Counted from the stretch's first letter, positions 17,906 through 27,655 are shown. The stretch is DNA of 64,000 bases from an uncultured Muribaculaceae bacterium (GCA_910579185.1 CAJTTG010000001.1:372001-436000); one strand, 5' to 3'. Notes: generated by a model from the sequence alone, not told the origin. A program made the numbers and translations.

Positions 17906-18721
17906 ATGAAAAGATCAGAATTAATTGAAAACATCAGACGTAAAGGTTCGTTTCTATGTGTTGGACTTGATACAGACATAAAAAAGATTCCGACCCATCT
18001 ACTTGAAAAAGAAGACCCTATATTTGAATTCAATAAAGCGATAATTGATGCCACAGCACCCTACTGCGTAGCCTACAAACCAAACCTCGCATTCTACGAA
18101 AGTCTTGGTGTGAAAGGACAGGAGGCTCTGGAGAAAACAATACAGTATCTCAAGACCAATTATCCCGACCAGTTTATAATCGCGGATGCAAAACGTGGCG
18201 ACATCGGCAACACATCCAAGCTATATGCACGTTCATTCTTTGAATATCTCAATGTCGATGCCGTAACCGTTGCGCCCTACATGGGCGAGGATAGTGTAAC
18301 CCCATTCCTCGGATATGATGGAAAGTGGGTCATATTGCTTGCGCTGACATCGAACAAGGGCTCACACGATTTCCAGCTGACCGAGGATTGCAATGGCACT
18401 CCATTGTTTGAACGCGTTATCACGACATCTCAGAAATGGGCTGGCGAAGATGAGATGATGTATGTTGTCGGAGCAACACAAGGCCGCATGTTTGAAGATA
18501 TACGCAAAGTAGCTCCAAAATCCTTCCTGCTCGTTCCTGGCGTTGGCGCACAGGGCGGAAGCCTTGAGGAGGTGTGCCGTTATGGCATGATCCCCGGAGA
18601 ATGTGGTCTGCTCGTCAACTCGTCGCGAGGAATCATCTACGCTTCTTCAGATACTGATTTTGCCGAAGCTGCTGCCACAGAAGCCCGTAAACTCCGTGAT
18701 CAGATGGCCTCTCTGCTCTGA
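17906..18721 (+). CDS. pyrF: Orotidine 5'-phosphate decarboxylase
   Basis: 271 residues, the longer type-2 class. It decarboxylates OMP to UMP, the last step of pyrimidine synthesis. Key pieces: FLCVGLDTD near the N-terminus, [12 protein letters not shown] (substrate Lys), [15 protein letters not shown] with the catalytic Lys/Asp set, and [11 protein letters not shown] and [13 protein letters not shown] phosphate-binding loops. Last gene of the prfA operon, ending at a short hairpin. Confidence 0.96.
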   Translation: MKRSELIENIRRKGSFLCVGLDTDIKKIPTHLLEKEDPIFEFNKAIIDATAPYCVAYKPNLAFYESLGVKGQEALEKTIQYLKTNYPDQFIIADAKRGDIGNTSKLYARSFFEYLNVDAVTVAPYMGEDSVTPFLGYDGKWVILLALTSNKGSHDFQLTEDCNGTPLFERVITTSQKWAGEDEMMYVVGATQGRMFEDIRKVAPKSFLLVPGVGAQGGSLEEVCRYGMIPGECGLLVNSSRGIIYASSDTDFAEAAATEARKLRDQMASLL

Positions 18722-18742
18722 CGATACGCAACAATTGAAGTG

Positions 18743-18764
18743 CCGTAACCTTTTTTACGGAAAT
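18743..18764 (+). terminator. Terminator after pyrF
   Basis: A short hairpin CCGTAA / TTACGG with loop CCTTTT lies 20 bases after the pyrF stop and is followed by an A/T-rich stretch. The stem is only six pairs, so termination may be partial and some transcripts could reach pgk. Confidence 0.55.
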
Positions 18765-18767
18765 TTT

Positions 18768-18801
18768 TCTTTAAATTACGAGTAATTTTGACTACATTTG
18801 C
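18768..18801 (+). promoter_or_regulatory. Promoter of pgk
   Basis: TACATTTGC at 18793-18801 is an exact -7 match. TCTTTA at 18768-18773 is at -33 distance and partly matches TTTG. The ATG of pgk is at 18838, leaving a leader of about 30 bases. Confidence 0.65.
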
Positions 18802-18837
18802 GTCAAAGTTAAAATCAACTGTTAAACATAGCATATC

Positions 18838-20085
18838 ATGACAATCGATGATTTCAATTTTGCCGGCAAAAAGGCAATTGTACGCGTTGACTTCAACGTG
18901 CCTCTGGACGAAAATGGTAAGATAACCGACGACACCCGTATCCGCGGTGCCCTCCCCACCCTCAAGAAGATCCTAAACGATGGTGGCAGCCTTATCATCA
19001 TGAGCCACATGGGCAAACCCAAAGGCAAAGTTAATCCCAAGTTCTCGCTTTCGCAGATCAAGGATGACGTGGCCAAAGCACTTGGAACCGATGTGAAATT
19101 CGCCCCCGACTGTGCAAACGCAGCTGAAGCTGCCGCAAACCTCAAACCGGGTGAAGTCCTGCTTCTTGAAAACCTCCGTTTCTACCCTGAGGAAGAAGGC
19201 AAGCCTGTAGGAATCGACAAAGAAGATCCTGCCTACGACGCAGCTAAAAAAGAGATGAAAGAACGTCAGAAAGAATTTGCAAAGACTCTCGCAAGCTATG
19301 CCGACGTTTATGTTAACGACGCATTTGGTACTGCACACCGCAAACACGCTTCCACAGCCGTTATCGCTGACTACTTCGACGCACAGGACAAGATGCTCGG
19401 CTATCTGATGGAAAAAGAAGTGAAAGCCGTTGACAACATCCTCAGCGACATCAAACGCCCCTTCACCGCAATCATGGGCGGATCAAAAGTATCCACCAAG
19501 ATCGGTATCATCGAGAACCTCATGGACAAAGTTGACAATCTTATCCTCTGCGGCGGTATGACATATACTTTTGCAAAGGCTCTGGGCGGCAACGTTGGTC
19601 TGTCACTCTGCGAGCTCGACAAACTTGATCTTGCTCTCGACATCATCAAGAAAGCAAAAGAAAAAGGTGTGAACCTCGTTCTCGGCACAGATTGTGTTGC
19701 TGCTGATAAATTCTCCAACGACGCCAACACACAGATCTGCTCGGTTATGGATATCCCCGAAGGCTGGGAAGGCATGGATGCCGGTCCTGAAACCCGCAAA
19801 GCATTCGCTGAGGTTATCAAACCGGCCAAGACTATCCTCTGGAACGGTCCTGCAGGTGTATTCGAATTCGACAACTTCACTGCCGGTTCCCGCGCAATCG
19901 CTGATGCCATCGTAGAAGCCACCAACAACGGTGCTTTCTCATTGGTTGGCGGCGGCGACTCTGTTGCATGCGTTAACAAATTCGGTCTTGCAGATCAGGT
20001 TTCATACGTATCAACCGGTGGCGGTGCGCTTCTTGAAGCAATCGAAGGAAAAGTTCTTCCCGGAGTTGCTGCTATCAAAGGCTAA
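18838..20085 (+). CDS. pgk: Phosphoglycerate kinase
   Basis: 415 residues. It makes ATP from 1,3-bisphosphoglycerate in glycolysis. The N-terminal signature [13 protein letters not shown] is present, followed by SHMGKPKG (substrate-binding), [11 protein letters not shown] and the nucleotide-binding GGGDSVA near the C-terminus. A charged insert around [20 protein letters not shown] is of a kind seen in Bacteroidetes enzymes. Codon choice is more biased (frequent CTC, ATC, AAG) than in neighbours, fitting high expression. Single gene between its own promoter and terminator. Confidence 0.97.
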   Translation: MTIDDFNFAGKKAIVRVDFNVPLDENGKITDDTRIRGALPTLKKILNDGGSLIIMSHMGKPKGKVNPKFSLSQIKDDVAKALGTDVKFAPDCANAAEAAANLKPGEVLLLENLRFYPEEEGKPVGIDKEDPAYDAAKKEMKERQKEFAKTLASYADVYVNDAFGTAHRKHASTAVIADYFDAQDKMLGYLMEKEVKAVDNILSDIKRPFTAIMGGSKVSTKIGIIENLMDKVDNLILCGGMTYTFAKALGGNVGLSLCELDKLDLALDIIKKAKEKGVNLVLGTDCVAADKFSNDANTQICSVMDIPEGWEGMDAGPETRKAFAEVIKPAKTILWNGPAGVFEFDNFTAGSRAIADAIVEATNNGAFSLVGGGDSVACVNKFGLADQVSYVSTGGGALLEAIEGKVLPGVAAIKG

Positions 20086-20124
20086 AATGGCCGCGGATTG
20101 ATCCGCGCAAATAAAAACCATATT

Positions 20125-20159
20125 ACGGTGTGTCATAATATTTTGGCACACCGTTTTTT
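20125..20159 (+). terminator. Terminator after pgk
   Basis: A ten-pair stem (ACGGTGTGTC / GGCACACCGT, with one GU pair, ten-base loop) is followed directly by six T. Classic intrinsic terminator 40 bases after the pgk stop. Confidence 0.9.
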
Positions 20160-20190
20160 CATTAAATGTAGAAAATCACCGGCAGAAAGA

Positions 20191-20223
20191 TTTGCGAAAT
20201 CGGTTTTCAGTAGCTATATTTGT
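20191..20223 (+). promoter_or_regulatory. Promoter of the DUF3127 gene
   Basis: TTTG at 20191-20194, exactly 20 bases, TATATTTGT at 20215-20223: a full consensus promoter. The ATG is at 20262. Confidence 0.85.
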
Positions 20224-20261
20224 AAACTGATTTAACGAAATCGAATAACAAAAACATCATA

Positions 20262-20621
20262 ATGGAAATTAAAGGAAAAATCATTCTGGCTCTTCCGGAG
20301 CAGTCAGGTGTATCTAAAAGCGGAAACAATTGGAAAAAGCGCGAATATGTTCTTGAGACAATGGAAACATATCCCAAGAAAGTTCATTTTGATCTCTTTG
20401 GCGACCGTGCAGACCAATATCCTCTGAACGTAGGTGAAGTTGTGACACTCAGCTTCGACATCAATAGCCGCGAATTCAACGGCCGTTGGTACACCAGCAT
20501 CAGTGGATGGAAAGTTGATAAAGATCAGGCTCCGGCTCCCCCCGTGGCAGGTGCCGCCCCGGCTCCGGATCCACTGGCTCCACAATTTGGACCGACATCA
20601 GATGATGATATTCCATTCTGA
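20262..20621 (+). CDS. DUF3127 OB-fold protein with SSB-like C-terminal tail
   Basis: 119 residues. The first ~85 (GKIILALPEQSG, SGNNWKKREYVLET, KVHFDLFGDRADQY, GEVVTLSFDINSREFNG) form the DUF3127 domain, an OB-fold-like family of Bacteroidetes related to single-stranded DNA-binding proteins. A Pro/Ala linker follows and the protein ends in DDDIPF. That tail is identical to the C-terminal tip of E. coli SSB, which docks repair and replication proteins. The gene is monocistronic behind a strong promoter. A role as an auxiliary ssDNA-binding or partner-recruiting protein is inference. Confidence 0.8.
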   Translation: MEIKGKIILALPEQSGVSKSGNNWKKREYVLETMETYPKKVHFDLFGDRADQYPLNVGEVVTLSFDINSREFNGRWYTSISGWKVDKDQAPAPPVAGAAPAPDPLAPQFGPTSDDDIPF

Positions 20622-20667
20622 TTTGCGATGCATCTCAAAATGTAATATCCGACAAGAAAATAATGTC

Positions 20668-20704
20668 CGCTCCATGCAGTAGCCAAAAGCACCAGCATGG
20701 AGCG
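20668..20704 (+). terminator. Hairpin after the DUF3127 gene
   Basis: A perfect ten-pair stem (CGCTCCATGC / GCATGGAGCG, 17-base loop) lies 47 bases after the stop. The sequence after it is not T-rich, so it is a moderate candidate terminator or a transcript-end stabiliser. Confidence 0.6.
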
Positions 20705-20742
20705 ACTTAGTTAATATTATCACTAAAAAAATCTAACCAATC

Positions 20743-22056
20743 ATGAGACTGAAACTTGCCACAATTATCACATGTGCGGCATCACTTTTCAACGCATCAG
20801 CAGCCGACACATACACCCCAACCCCAGAGAACATGCAATCCAGAAAAGAATTCCGAGAAGCAGGGCTCGGCATATTCATCCACTGGGGTATCTACAGCAT
20901 GTTCGGACAAAACGAATGGTATCTCAACCGCGGAATAAACGCCCAGGAGTATGCAAAGGCAGCTTCCGGATTCTATCCGGCCAATTTCGATGCAGCCCAA
21001 TGGGTAAAAACCTTCAAAGATGCCGGAGCTGAATATATCTGTTTCACAACACGCCACCACGATGGCTTCTCCATGTGGGACACAGAGCAATCGGACTACA
21101 ATATAGTCGATGCCACGCCATTCAAACGTGATATTCTACGCGAGATCTCCGACGAATGCCACAAACAGGGGATGAGACTCCACCTCTACTATTCCCATCT
21201 CGACTGGACAAGACCGGACTACCCCAAAGGCCGCACCGGATTGGAAACAGGCAGAGACTCCACATATTCCGACTGGCCTACCTACTACAAGTTCATGAAC
21301 GCCCAGCTGACAGAACTACTGACGCAATATGGAGAAATCGGAGCAATATGGTTTGACGGACTCTGGGATCATGATGAGGATTCCATCCCTTTCAATTGGG
21401 AACTTGAGGAACAATATGCCCTTATCCATCGCCTGCAGCCCTCCTGCCTGATTGGCAACAACCATCATTCCACACCTTTTGAAGGCGAGGATATCCAGAT
21501 TTTCGAACGTGACCTACCCGGAGAAAACACATTCGGTCTATCAGGACAGGATATCTCCCACCTCCCTCTTGAGACATGTCTGACCATGAACAAATCCTGG
21601 GGATACAACGTAAAAGATCTTGACTACATCCCATCTGATGAACTGATCAAATCGTTTGTCAGAACAGCTGGAAAAGGAGCAAACCTGTTGCTTAATGTCG
21701 GCCCGCAACCAAATGGAGAAATCCCGGCAGAAGCGCGCAAAGGGTTAGCAGAAATAGGCAACTGGCTCAAAACATACGCACCGACGATCAAAGGGACTGA
21801 TGCTGCTGAATTTGCAGAACAGGACTGGGGTGTAGCCACACGTAAAGACAATACACTCTATATCCACGTACTCGATCCTGATGTAACCGAAGTGACAATT
21901 CCCGTAAGCAAAAAGAAGATCAAATCCGCAGTCGGATTCACATCCCGTGACAAGATCAACTTCAAAGCGACTAAAGATGGTGCATCATCAACCATTGACC
22001 TGTCAACTATCGAGAAGAATGGTCCGGATCGAGTTATAGAACTGACTACAAAGTAA
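20743..22056 (+). CDS. Alpha-L-fucosidase, GH29
   Basis: 437 residues with a signal peptide ending near NASA. It removes terminal alpha-L-fucose from glycans by a retaining mechanism. The GH29 fold is evident from GLGIFIHWGIYSMFG, ICFTTRHHDGFSMWDT (active-site His pair), LHLYYSHLDW, IGAIWFDGLWDHD with the nucleophile Asp205, and a C-terminal catalytic-domain end NLLLNVGPQPNGEIP followed by a small beta domain. It heads a tight operon with cutC (6 bases) and a transglutaminase-like gene. Periplasmic or surface location is expected. Together with GH110 and the mutarotase it points to host glycan foraging. Confidence 0.95.
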   Translation: MRLKLATIITCAASLFNASAADTYTPTPENMQSRKEFREAGLGIFIHWGIYSMFGQNEWYLNRGINAQEYAKAASGFYPANFDAAQWVKTFKDAGAEYICFTTRHHDGFSMWDTEQSDYNIVDATPFKRDILREISDECHKQGMRLHLYYSHLDWTRPDYPKGRTGLETGRDSTYSDWPTYYKFMNAQLTELLTQYGEIGAIWFDGLWDHDEDSIPFNWELEEQYALIHRLQPSCLIGNNHHSTPFEGEDIQIFERDLPGENTFGLSGQDISHLPLETCLTMNKSWGYNVKDLDYIPSDELIKSFVRTAGKGANLLLNVGPQPNGEIPAEARKGLAEIGNWLKTYAPTIKGTDAAEFAEQDWGVATRKDNTLYIHVLDPDVTEVTIPVSKKKIKSAVGFTSRDKINFKATKDGASSTIDLSTIEKNGPDRVIELTTK

Positions 22057-22062
22057 TCTGTC

Positions 22063-22806
22063 ATGAATAGAATCCTTGAAATATGTTGCGCCGACATTGA
22101 GAGTGTCGATGCAGCAGTCCGTGGTGGCGCAGACCGCATAGAACTATGTTGCGCGCTATCGGAGGGTGGGCTCACCCCTTCTGCCGGGCTGATTGCAGAA
22201 GCCGTAAGCCGCAACGTGCCGATCAATGTCCTGATCAGACCTCGGAGCGGCGACTTCGCCTATAGCTCCGATGAGATCAATGTCATGCTACGCGACATCT
22301 CTCTTGCCGCAGCTTTTGGAGCAAATGGCGTTGTAATAGGAGCGTTGCTCCCAAATGGATCGATAGATGTCAAAGCCTGCCGCAGAATGACTGAAGCCGC
22401 AAAAGAAAAAGGGCTTTCCGTTACATTCCACCGAGCATTCGATATGTGTTCAAACGCCATGGAAGCTTTGGAGGATGTCGTATCCACAGGCGCAGACCGC
22501 ATTCTGACATCCGGACTTGCATCAACGGCACTTAACGGAGCTGATCTTCTTGCCAAGCTCAACAATGCAGCCGCCGGACGGATCACCATAATGGCCGGAT
22601 GTGGCGTTACTCCGGATAATATCTCTGAAATAATTCAACGGACAGGAGTCACTGAAGTCCATGCTTCAGCCAAAACCACCAAGCAAAGCAGTATGACATT
22701 CAGAAACGAAACTGCCAAAATGGGCAAAGCTGATGCCGATGAATACGCGCGTACTGTAACATCCGAAACAAACGTCGCACAATTAGCCAACATAATCCAT
22801 AATTGA
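22063..22806 (+). CDS. cutC: CutC family protein
   Basis: 247 residues, complete TIM-barrel CutC. Signatures: LEICCADIESVDAAVRGGADRIELC at the N-terminus, INVLIRPRSGDF, VTFHRAFDMC and ADRILTSG. CutC was named for copper tolerance in E. coli, but that role is disputed and the true activity is unsettled. Position between a fucosidase and a secreted transglutaminase-like protein, with near-zero gaps, is more suggestive of carbohydrate or envelope context than of metal handling. Confidence 0.93.
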   Translation: MNRILEICCADIESVDAAVRGGADRIELCCALSEGGLTPSAGLIAEAVSRNVPINVLIRPRSGDFAYSSDEINVMLRDISLAAAFGANGVVIGALLPNGSIDVKACRRMTEAAKEKGLSVTFHRAFDMCSNAMEALEDVVSTGADRILTSGLASTALNGADLLAKLNNAAAGRITIMAGCGVTPDNISEIIQRTGVTEVHASAKTTKQSSMTFRNETAKMGKADADEYARTVTSETNVAQLANIIHN

Positions 22807-22808
22807 CA

Positions 22809-25367
22809 ATGAAACTTACAAGATTGATAATATGCACCCTGTCTCTTGGAAGCGTTCTGTTTGGCAACGCCGGCACTCCTGCTTCCAAAACAGCCGAGGA
22901 ACAACACTACCTTGACGAATTGTACAAGTGCATGAATCCTGCCGACAAGGCGGATCGAACCGAGGAATTCTATCTTGAGAATGCCATCCGGCCTGCTCTA
23001 ATCGCCAGAAAGGAAATGCCGTGGGGAGCAATAATCCCCGAACGGGAATGGCTTCACTTTGTGATGCCTCTGCGCGTAAACAACGAGGCGATCGATGCAC
23101 ACCGCCCGGCATTTTACAGCGAGCTTAAAGACCGAATTAAAAATCTGGACATGAAGAGTGCGATCCTTGAGATAAACCACTGGTGTCACGAAAAAGCTAC
23201 ATATCAGCCATCCGACGGACGCACACACTCACCGCTCCAGACCGTAAGTTCTGCAATAGGCCGTTGTGGAGAGGAGTCGACATTCGCAGTGGCGACACTC
23301 CGAGCAATGGGTATTCCGGCACGCCAAGTCTACACACCACGTTGGGCTCACACCGACGACAATCATGCATGGGTTGAAGCATGGGCCGACGGACAATGGT
23401 ATTTTCTTGGAGCCTGTGAACCAGAGCCTGTACTAAACCTCGGATGGTTCAATGCACCTGCAGCGCGTGGAATGCTGATGCATGCGAGAGTTCCAGGAAG
23501 CCATTATGACGGACCGGAAGAAATTCTGGCCAGAATGAATGGCAACACAGACATCAATGTCACATCCAACTATGCACCGGTCGATACTCTGAAAGTTACC
23601 ATTGTCAATCCGGATGGAACACCTGCCATCGGCGCTGAAGTAACATTCCGCATCTATAATTATGCGGAATTCTATCCATTGGTAACAAAGAAAGCTGATA
23701 AGAACGGCCAAACATCCATCATAGCCGGACTTGGAGATATGCTCGTCTGGGCCACCTCTCCAGACGGATCCGCATTCGGATTCTCAAAGGCATCTATCGG
23801 CAAAACAAAACATCTATCCGTCACCCTGGACAAAAACAGCCGCACAACAGCACATTTCGATCTTGACATTGTACCACCCATGCAACGTGATGCATCTGTT
23901 GTCGTGACCGATGAAGCACGTAGGATCAATGACCGACGCATGGCGACAGAAGACTCGATCCGCAATTGCTATACCGCGACATTCGCCACTCAGAAAGATG
24001 CCACAGATCTGGCAAATTTGATCGGAGCTGATGCCGATTTCGTCTGGGATATCCTGAAAAAATCACGTGGCAATCATTCCACAATAACCACCTTCCTCAA
24101 AGGTGTTGATCCGAAAATGAAATCAAAAGCGCTTCAATTGTTGAACTCCCTGTCTTTCAAAGATCTTACGGATGTCACACTTGATGTGCTGACAGATCAC
24201 ATGACGGCCCGTGAAAACGGAGGTGATTTATTTGAATTCTACGTTCTGTCACCACGTATCGACTACGAAGAATTGACCCCGTTCCGCAGTTTCTTCAAAG
24301 GAGTCATTTCAGATGAAGAGTCGGCACACTATCGTGAGAATCCACAGGAATGGGTCAACTGGGTGGCTGACAACATAGACACCTCATTGGACTGGTATCC
24401 TGAACAGGCAACAATGAGTCCTAAGGCTGTATGGAACAGCCGAAAGACTTCTGATCACTCAAGAGATATTTTCTTTGTTGCCGCTGCCAGATACATGGGT
24501 ATTCCATCCCGTATCGATCCCGTCACAATGAAAACACAATGGGCCGATAATCAAGGAAACTGGCATGACGCAGTATTTGATAAGACCTCAGAAACAAAGA
24601 ATCTGACAACTGATAAGGGAACTCTACGATTGCCTTTAGCTTCGGGTTCCGGTGTCGAGGATCCTAAATACTACAGCCACTTTACAATCTCAAAAATCAC
24701 AAATGGACGTCCTCAGCTTCAAAATTACCCTGAAAATATAGCTTTGAGCGAATCTTTCGCCAATCCTGAAACACTTGATGCCGGACAATACATGATAGTC
24801 ACCGGACAGCGAATGGCCGACGGCAGTGTGCTGTCACATGTAGACATAATCAATCTTGAGCCCGGAGAAAATGCCGTTGACACACTTCTTGTACGTCAGG
24901 ATCCATCCGGCATACAAGTAGTGGGATCGTTCAACTCAGAGAGCCTTTTCCAACTTGATGGCGCAGAATCGCCTCAATCCCTGCTATCTGCAACCGGCCG
25001 CGGTTACTATGTGCTCGGTCTGCTAAAACCCAACCACGAGCCATCCAACCATGCTCTTCGCGATCTTTCCGCAGAAAAATCGGCTCTCGAGACATGGGGT
25101 CGCCCAATAGTGCTTCTTTATGAAGATTCAGAATCCGCAGCCCGTGCCGACAATTCCGAGATGCCGGCACTACCCTCCACTACAATAACCGGTACAGATA
25201 TAAACGGTGATATACTGAATCAGGTTAAGGAAATTCCGGGAATCAAAACATCCGAACTACCGATAATCATAATTGCCGACACATTCAACCGAGTTGTCTA
25301 CGTGTCACAGGGCTACACAATCGGCCTGGGTCAACGCATAGCGGATATAGCACGTCGACTTGATTAA
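22809..25367 (+). CDS. Secreted transglutaminase-like domain protein
   Basis: 852 residues from the ATG at 22809, two bases after cutC stops; an alternative TTG at 22803 is less likely. Signal peptide ends near GNAG. The transglutaminase-like core lies at about 110-215: Cys153 in GRCGEES, His186 in DNHAWVEAW and the GACEPEPVLNLGWF segment. A beta-sandwich region follows (about 250-340), then a helical part. A second block, SRDIFFVAAARYMGIPSRID with WADNQGNWHDA, resembles another transglutaminase fold without the Cys. The C-terminal 120 residues look thioredoxin-like (PIVLLYEDSESA, LPIIIIADTFNRVVY). Probable peptidase or transferase in the periplasm; substrate unknown. Confidence 0.82.
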   Translation: MKLTRLIICTLSLGSVLFGNAGTPASKTAEEQHYLDELYKCMNPADKADRTEEFYLENAIRPALIARKEMPWGAIIPEREWLHFVMPLRVNNEAIDAHRPAFYSELKDRIKNLDMKSAILEINHWCHEKATYQPSDGRTHSPLQTVSSAIGRCGEESTFAVATLRAMGIPARQVYTPRWAHTDDNHAWVEAWADGQWYFLGACEPEPVLNLGWFNAPAARGMLMHARVPGSHYDGPEEILARMNGNTDINVTSNYAPVDTLKVTIVNPDGTPAIGAEVTFRIYNYAEFYPLVTKKADKNGQTSIIAGLGDMLVWATSPDGSAFGFSKASIGKTKHLSVTLDKNSRTTAHFDLDIVPPMQRDASVVVTDEARRINDRRMATEDSIRNCYTATFATQKDATDLANLIGADADFVWDILKKSRGNHSTITTFLKGVDPKMKSKALQLLNSLSFKDLTDVTLDVLTDHMTARENGGDLFEFYVLSPRIDYEELTPFRSFFKGVISDEESAHYRENPQEWVNWVADNIDTSLDWYPEQATMSPKAVWNSRKTSDHSRDIFFVAAARYMGIPSRIDPVTMKTQWADNQGNWHDAVFDKTSETKNLTTDKGTLRLPLASGSGVEDPKYYSHFTISKITNGRPQLQNYPENIALSESFANPETLDAGQYMIVTGQRMADGSVLSHVDIINLEPGENAVDTLLVRQDPSGIQVVGSFNSESLFQLDGAESPQSLLSATGRGYYVLGLLKPNHEPSNHALRDLSAEKSALETWGRPIVLLYEDSESAARADNSEMPALPSTTITGTDINGDILNQVKEIPGIKTSELPIIIIADTFNRVVYVSQGYTIGLGQRIADIARRLD

Positions 25368-25384
25368 ATAAACAACCCGTAAAG

Positions 25385-25428
25385 ATCAAAATGGGGCGAC
25401 CTTACTGAAAAGGCCGCCCCATTTTGAT
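25385..25428. terminator. Bidirectional terminator between TGase gene and lpxA
   Basis: A 14-pair stem (ATCAAAATGGGGCG with its complement, 16-base loop) sits between convergent genes. The outer AT part supplies U tracts in both directions. Confidence 0.9.
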
Positions 25429-25448
25429 ATCGTATATTAAAACGGTGC

Positions 25449-26225
25449 TTATACGTAACCCTTGATAATTCCACGCTTTGAATTGCGGACAAACATGATG
25501 ATCTCATCGCGCTCCTTAGTAGCCGGAAGCTCAGCCTCGATCCGTTCTACAGCATCTGAATTGTTGTAGCCTGACAGGTAGAGATAACGGTAAATATCCT
25601 GAATCTCACGAATTGTATCGTTGGAGAATCCACGACGACGCAAACCAATAGAGTTTACGCCAGCGTATGAGATCGGTTCACGTGCAGCCTTGACATACGG
25701 AGGAATATCCTTGTTTACAAGTGCACCCCCCTGAATCATCACGTGGGGACCGATATGACAGAATTGATGTATCAGAGTGCCGCCACCGATAACCGCGAAG
25801 TTGTCTACGACCACTTCTCCGGCAATCTGCGTTGCGTTAGAGATTATGACATTATCACCGACAACACAATCGTGAGCCACGTGACTATAGGCCATGATCA
25901 GGCAGTTGTTGCCAACAACGGTCTTACCTTTCGAAGCTGTTCCACGGTTAATGGTCACACACTCACGTATGGTAGTGTTGTCTCCAATTATGGCTAAAGT
26001 TTCCTCGCCTTGGAATTTAAGATCCTGAGGAATACCACTTATCACCGCTCCGGGAAAGATAGTGCAATTCTTACCGATGCGTGCACCTTCCATAATTGTC
26101 ACATTACTGCCAATTCTGGTTCCTTCACCAATTTCAACGTTCTGTTCAATTGTCACAAACGGGTCAATAACAACGCTTGGAGCAATCTTTGCCGCCGGAT
26201 GTATATATGCCAGAGGTTGTTTCAT
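25449..26225 (-). CDS. lpxA: Acyl-ACP--UDP-N-acetylglucosamine O-acyltransferase
   Basis: 258 residues. First enzyme of lipid A synthesis, transferring a 3-hydroxyacyl chain to UDP-GlcNAc. The left-handed beta-helix hexapeptide repeats run through residues 8-185 (for example IGEGTRIGSNV, IGKNCTIFPGAVI). The catalytic His is in AYSHVAHDCVVG. The helical C-terminal domain starts at RRRGFSNDTI. Last gene of lpxD - lpxC/fabZ - lpxA. Confidence 0.97.
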   Translation of the reverse strand: MKQPLAYIHPAAKIAPSVVIDPFVTIEQNVEIGEGTRIGSNVTIMEGARIGKNCTIFPGAVISGIPQDLKFQGEETLAIIGDNTTIRECVTINRGTASKGKTVVGNNCLIMAYSHVAHDCVVGDNVIISNATQIAGEVVVDNFAVIGGGTLIHQFCHIGPHVMIQGGALVNKDIPPYVKAAREPISYAGVNSIGLRRRGFSNDTIREIQDIYRYLYLSGYNNSDAVERIEAELPATKERDEIIMFVRNSKRGIIKGYV

Positions 26226-26246
26226 ATCAATCGTTTTATCTGTTTA

Positions 26247-27629
26247 TTACTTATTTTTAATAATCTGAGCCATGAATTCGCATTCAGAAACGACTTTCTC
26301 TCCTACGAAAGCATAACCCTTCATCACAGCGCAACCACGGCGCAATTCCGTCATAAACGATACATGGAAAATCAGAGTATCGCCGGGCACAACTTTATTA
26401 CGGAACTTGACATTGTCAATCTTCATAAAGTAGGTGGAGTAGCGCTCAGGTTCATCAAGGCCACTGAGTACCAGAAGTCCACCGGTCTGAGCCATAGCCT
26501 CGATCTGAAGGACACCGGGCATAACAGGTTCCTGAGGGAAATGGCCGGTAAAATAAGGTTCGTTGGCGGTGATATTCTTGACACCAACAATGTAGTTTTC
26601 GCCACGTTCGATAATCTTGTCGATCAACAGGAACGGATAACGATGCGGAAGAAGTTCACGGATGCGGTTATTATCCATCAACGGCTCCTTATTGGGATCA
26701 TAAAGCGGAGCCTGCACCTCCTGACGCTTAATCTCCTTACGGATTTTCTTAGAGAATGTAGTGTTGATAGTATGGCCAGGACGGGTTGCAATCACTTTTC
26801 CTTTCAACGGACGGCCAATCAAAGCAAGATCGCCCATCACGTCCAGAAGTTTATGGCGAGCCGGTTCGTTGGACCAGAGCAGCGGACGCGCCTGAATATA
26901 GCCGAGCTCTGTCACCTCTTTGTGAGGAACTCCCATCACGTCGGCAAGATTATCAAGTTCGGCCTGACCCATCTCGCGATCGTAGATAACAACTGCGTTC
27001 TCGAGGTCACCACCCTTGATCAGATTAGCCTTAACAAGCGGTTCAATCTCACGGACGAACACAAATGTGCGGCTGGGAGCGATCTCCTTGCCGAAATCCT
27101 CAATGGCATTTATTGATGCGAACTGATTGTTCAGAACAGGAGAATCGAACTGAACCATCACATCCACAGAAAAATCATTATCGGGAAGTACGACGATAGT
27201 CGCTCCCGTCTGAGGATCCGAAACCTCGATCTTCTGTTTAACTATATAATAGTCCTTCTCAGTAGCCTGTTCCTCTATTCCGGCTTCTTCAATCTTACGG
27301 CAGAACTCAACCGCACTACCATCAAGAATCGGAATTTCAGGGCCATTAACACGAATAAGTACATTGTCTATACCAGCGGCATAGAGCGCAGCCATAGCGT
27401 GTTCTATAGTGCTGACAGAGACATCGCCACGAGCGATTACAGTACCGCGCTCCGTGTGGGCCACATATTCAGCCAGGCAGTCAATAACAGGCTCGCCTTC
27501 AAGATCAGTGCGCTGGATCTTATATCCATGATTATCGGGAGCCGGAAGAAACTCAGCCTCGATCATCATTCCAGTATGCAGTCCCTTACCGCTAACCGAG
27601 AAGGGTGCTTTAAGAGTTGTCTGTTTCAT
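26247..27629 (-). CDS. lpxC/fabZ: Bifunctional UDP-3-O-acyl-GlcNAc deacetylase / 3-hydroxyacyl-ACP dehydratase
   Basis: 460 residues: LpxC (about 1-305) fused to FabZ (about 315-460), as is usual in Bacteroidetes. LpxC is the zinc deacetylase that commits the pathway to lipid A. Zinc ligands lie in STIEHAMAALYAAGID and in HKLLDVMGDLALIG, and the catalytic His in RPGHTINT. FabZ dehydrates 3-hydroxyacyl-ACP and has its catalytic His in LLPHRYPFLLID and Glu in PGVLQIEAMAQ. Joining them ties use of hydroxyacyl chains in lipid A to their removal into fatty acid synthesis. Gaps of 26 and 21 bases to lpxD and lpxA. Confidence 0.97.
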   Translation of the reverse strand: MKQTTLKAPFSVSGKGLHTGMMIEAEFLPAPDNHGYKIQRTDLEGEPVIDCLAEYVAHTERGTVIARGDVSVSTIEHAMAALYAAGIDNVLIRVNGPEIPILDGSAVEFCRKIEEAGIEEQATEKDYYIVKQKIEVSDPQTGATIVVLPDNDFSVDVMVQFDSPVLNNQFASINAIEDFGKEIAPSRTFVFVREIEPLVKANLIKGGDLENAVVIYDREMGQAELDNLADVMGVPHKEVTELGYIQARPLLWSNEPARHKLLDVMGDLALIGRPLKGKVIATRPGHTINTTFSKKIRKEIKRQEVQAPLYDPNKEPLMDNNRIRELLPHRYPFLLIDKIIERGENYIVGVKNITANEPYFTGHFPQEPVMPGVLQIEAMAQTGGLLVLSGLDEPERYSTYFMKIDNVKFRNKVVPGDTLIFHVSFMTELRRGCAVMKGYAFVGEKVVSECEFMAQIIKNK

Positions 27630-27655
27630 CTTATGTGAGTATGATTTATTGATTA

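Noticed and set aside
26010..27116. A 368-codon open frame on the plus strand
   Set aside because: It is antisense to lpxA and lpxC-fabZ, both of which have clear catalytic motifs. The translated sequence resembles no family and lacks a promoter or ribosome site.
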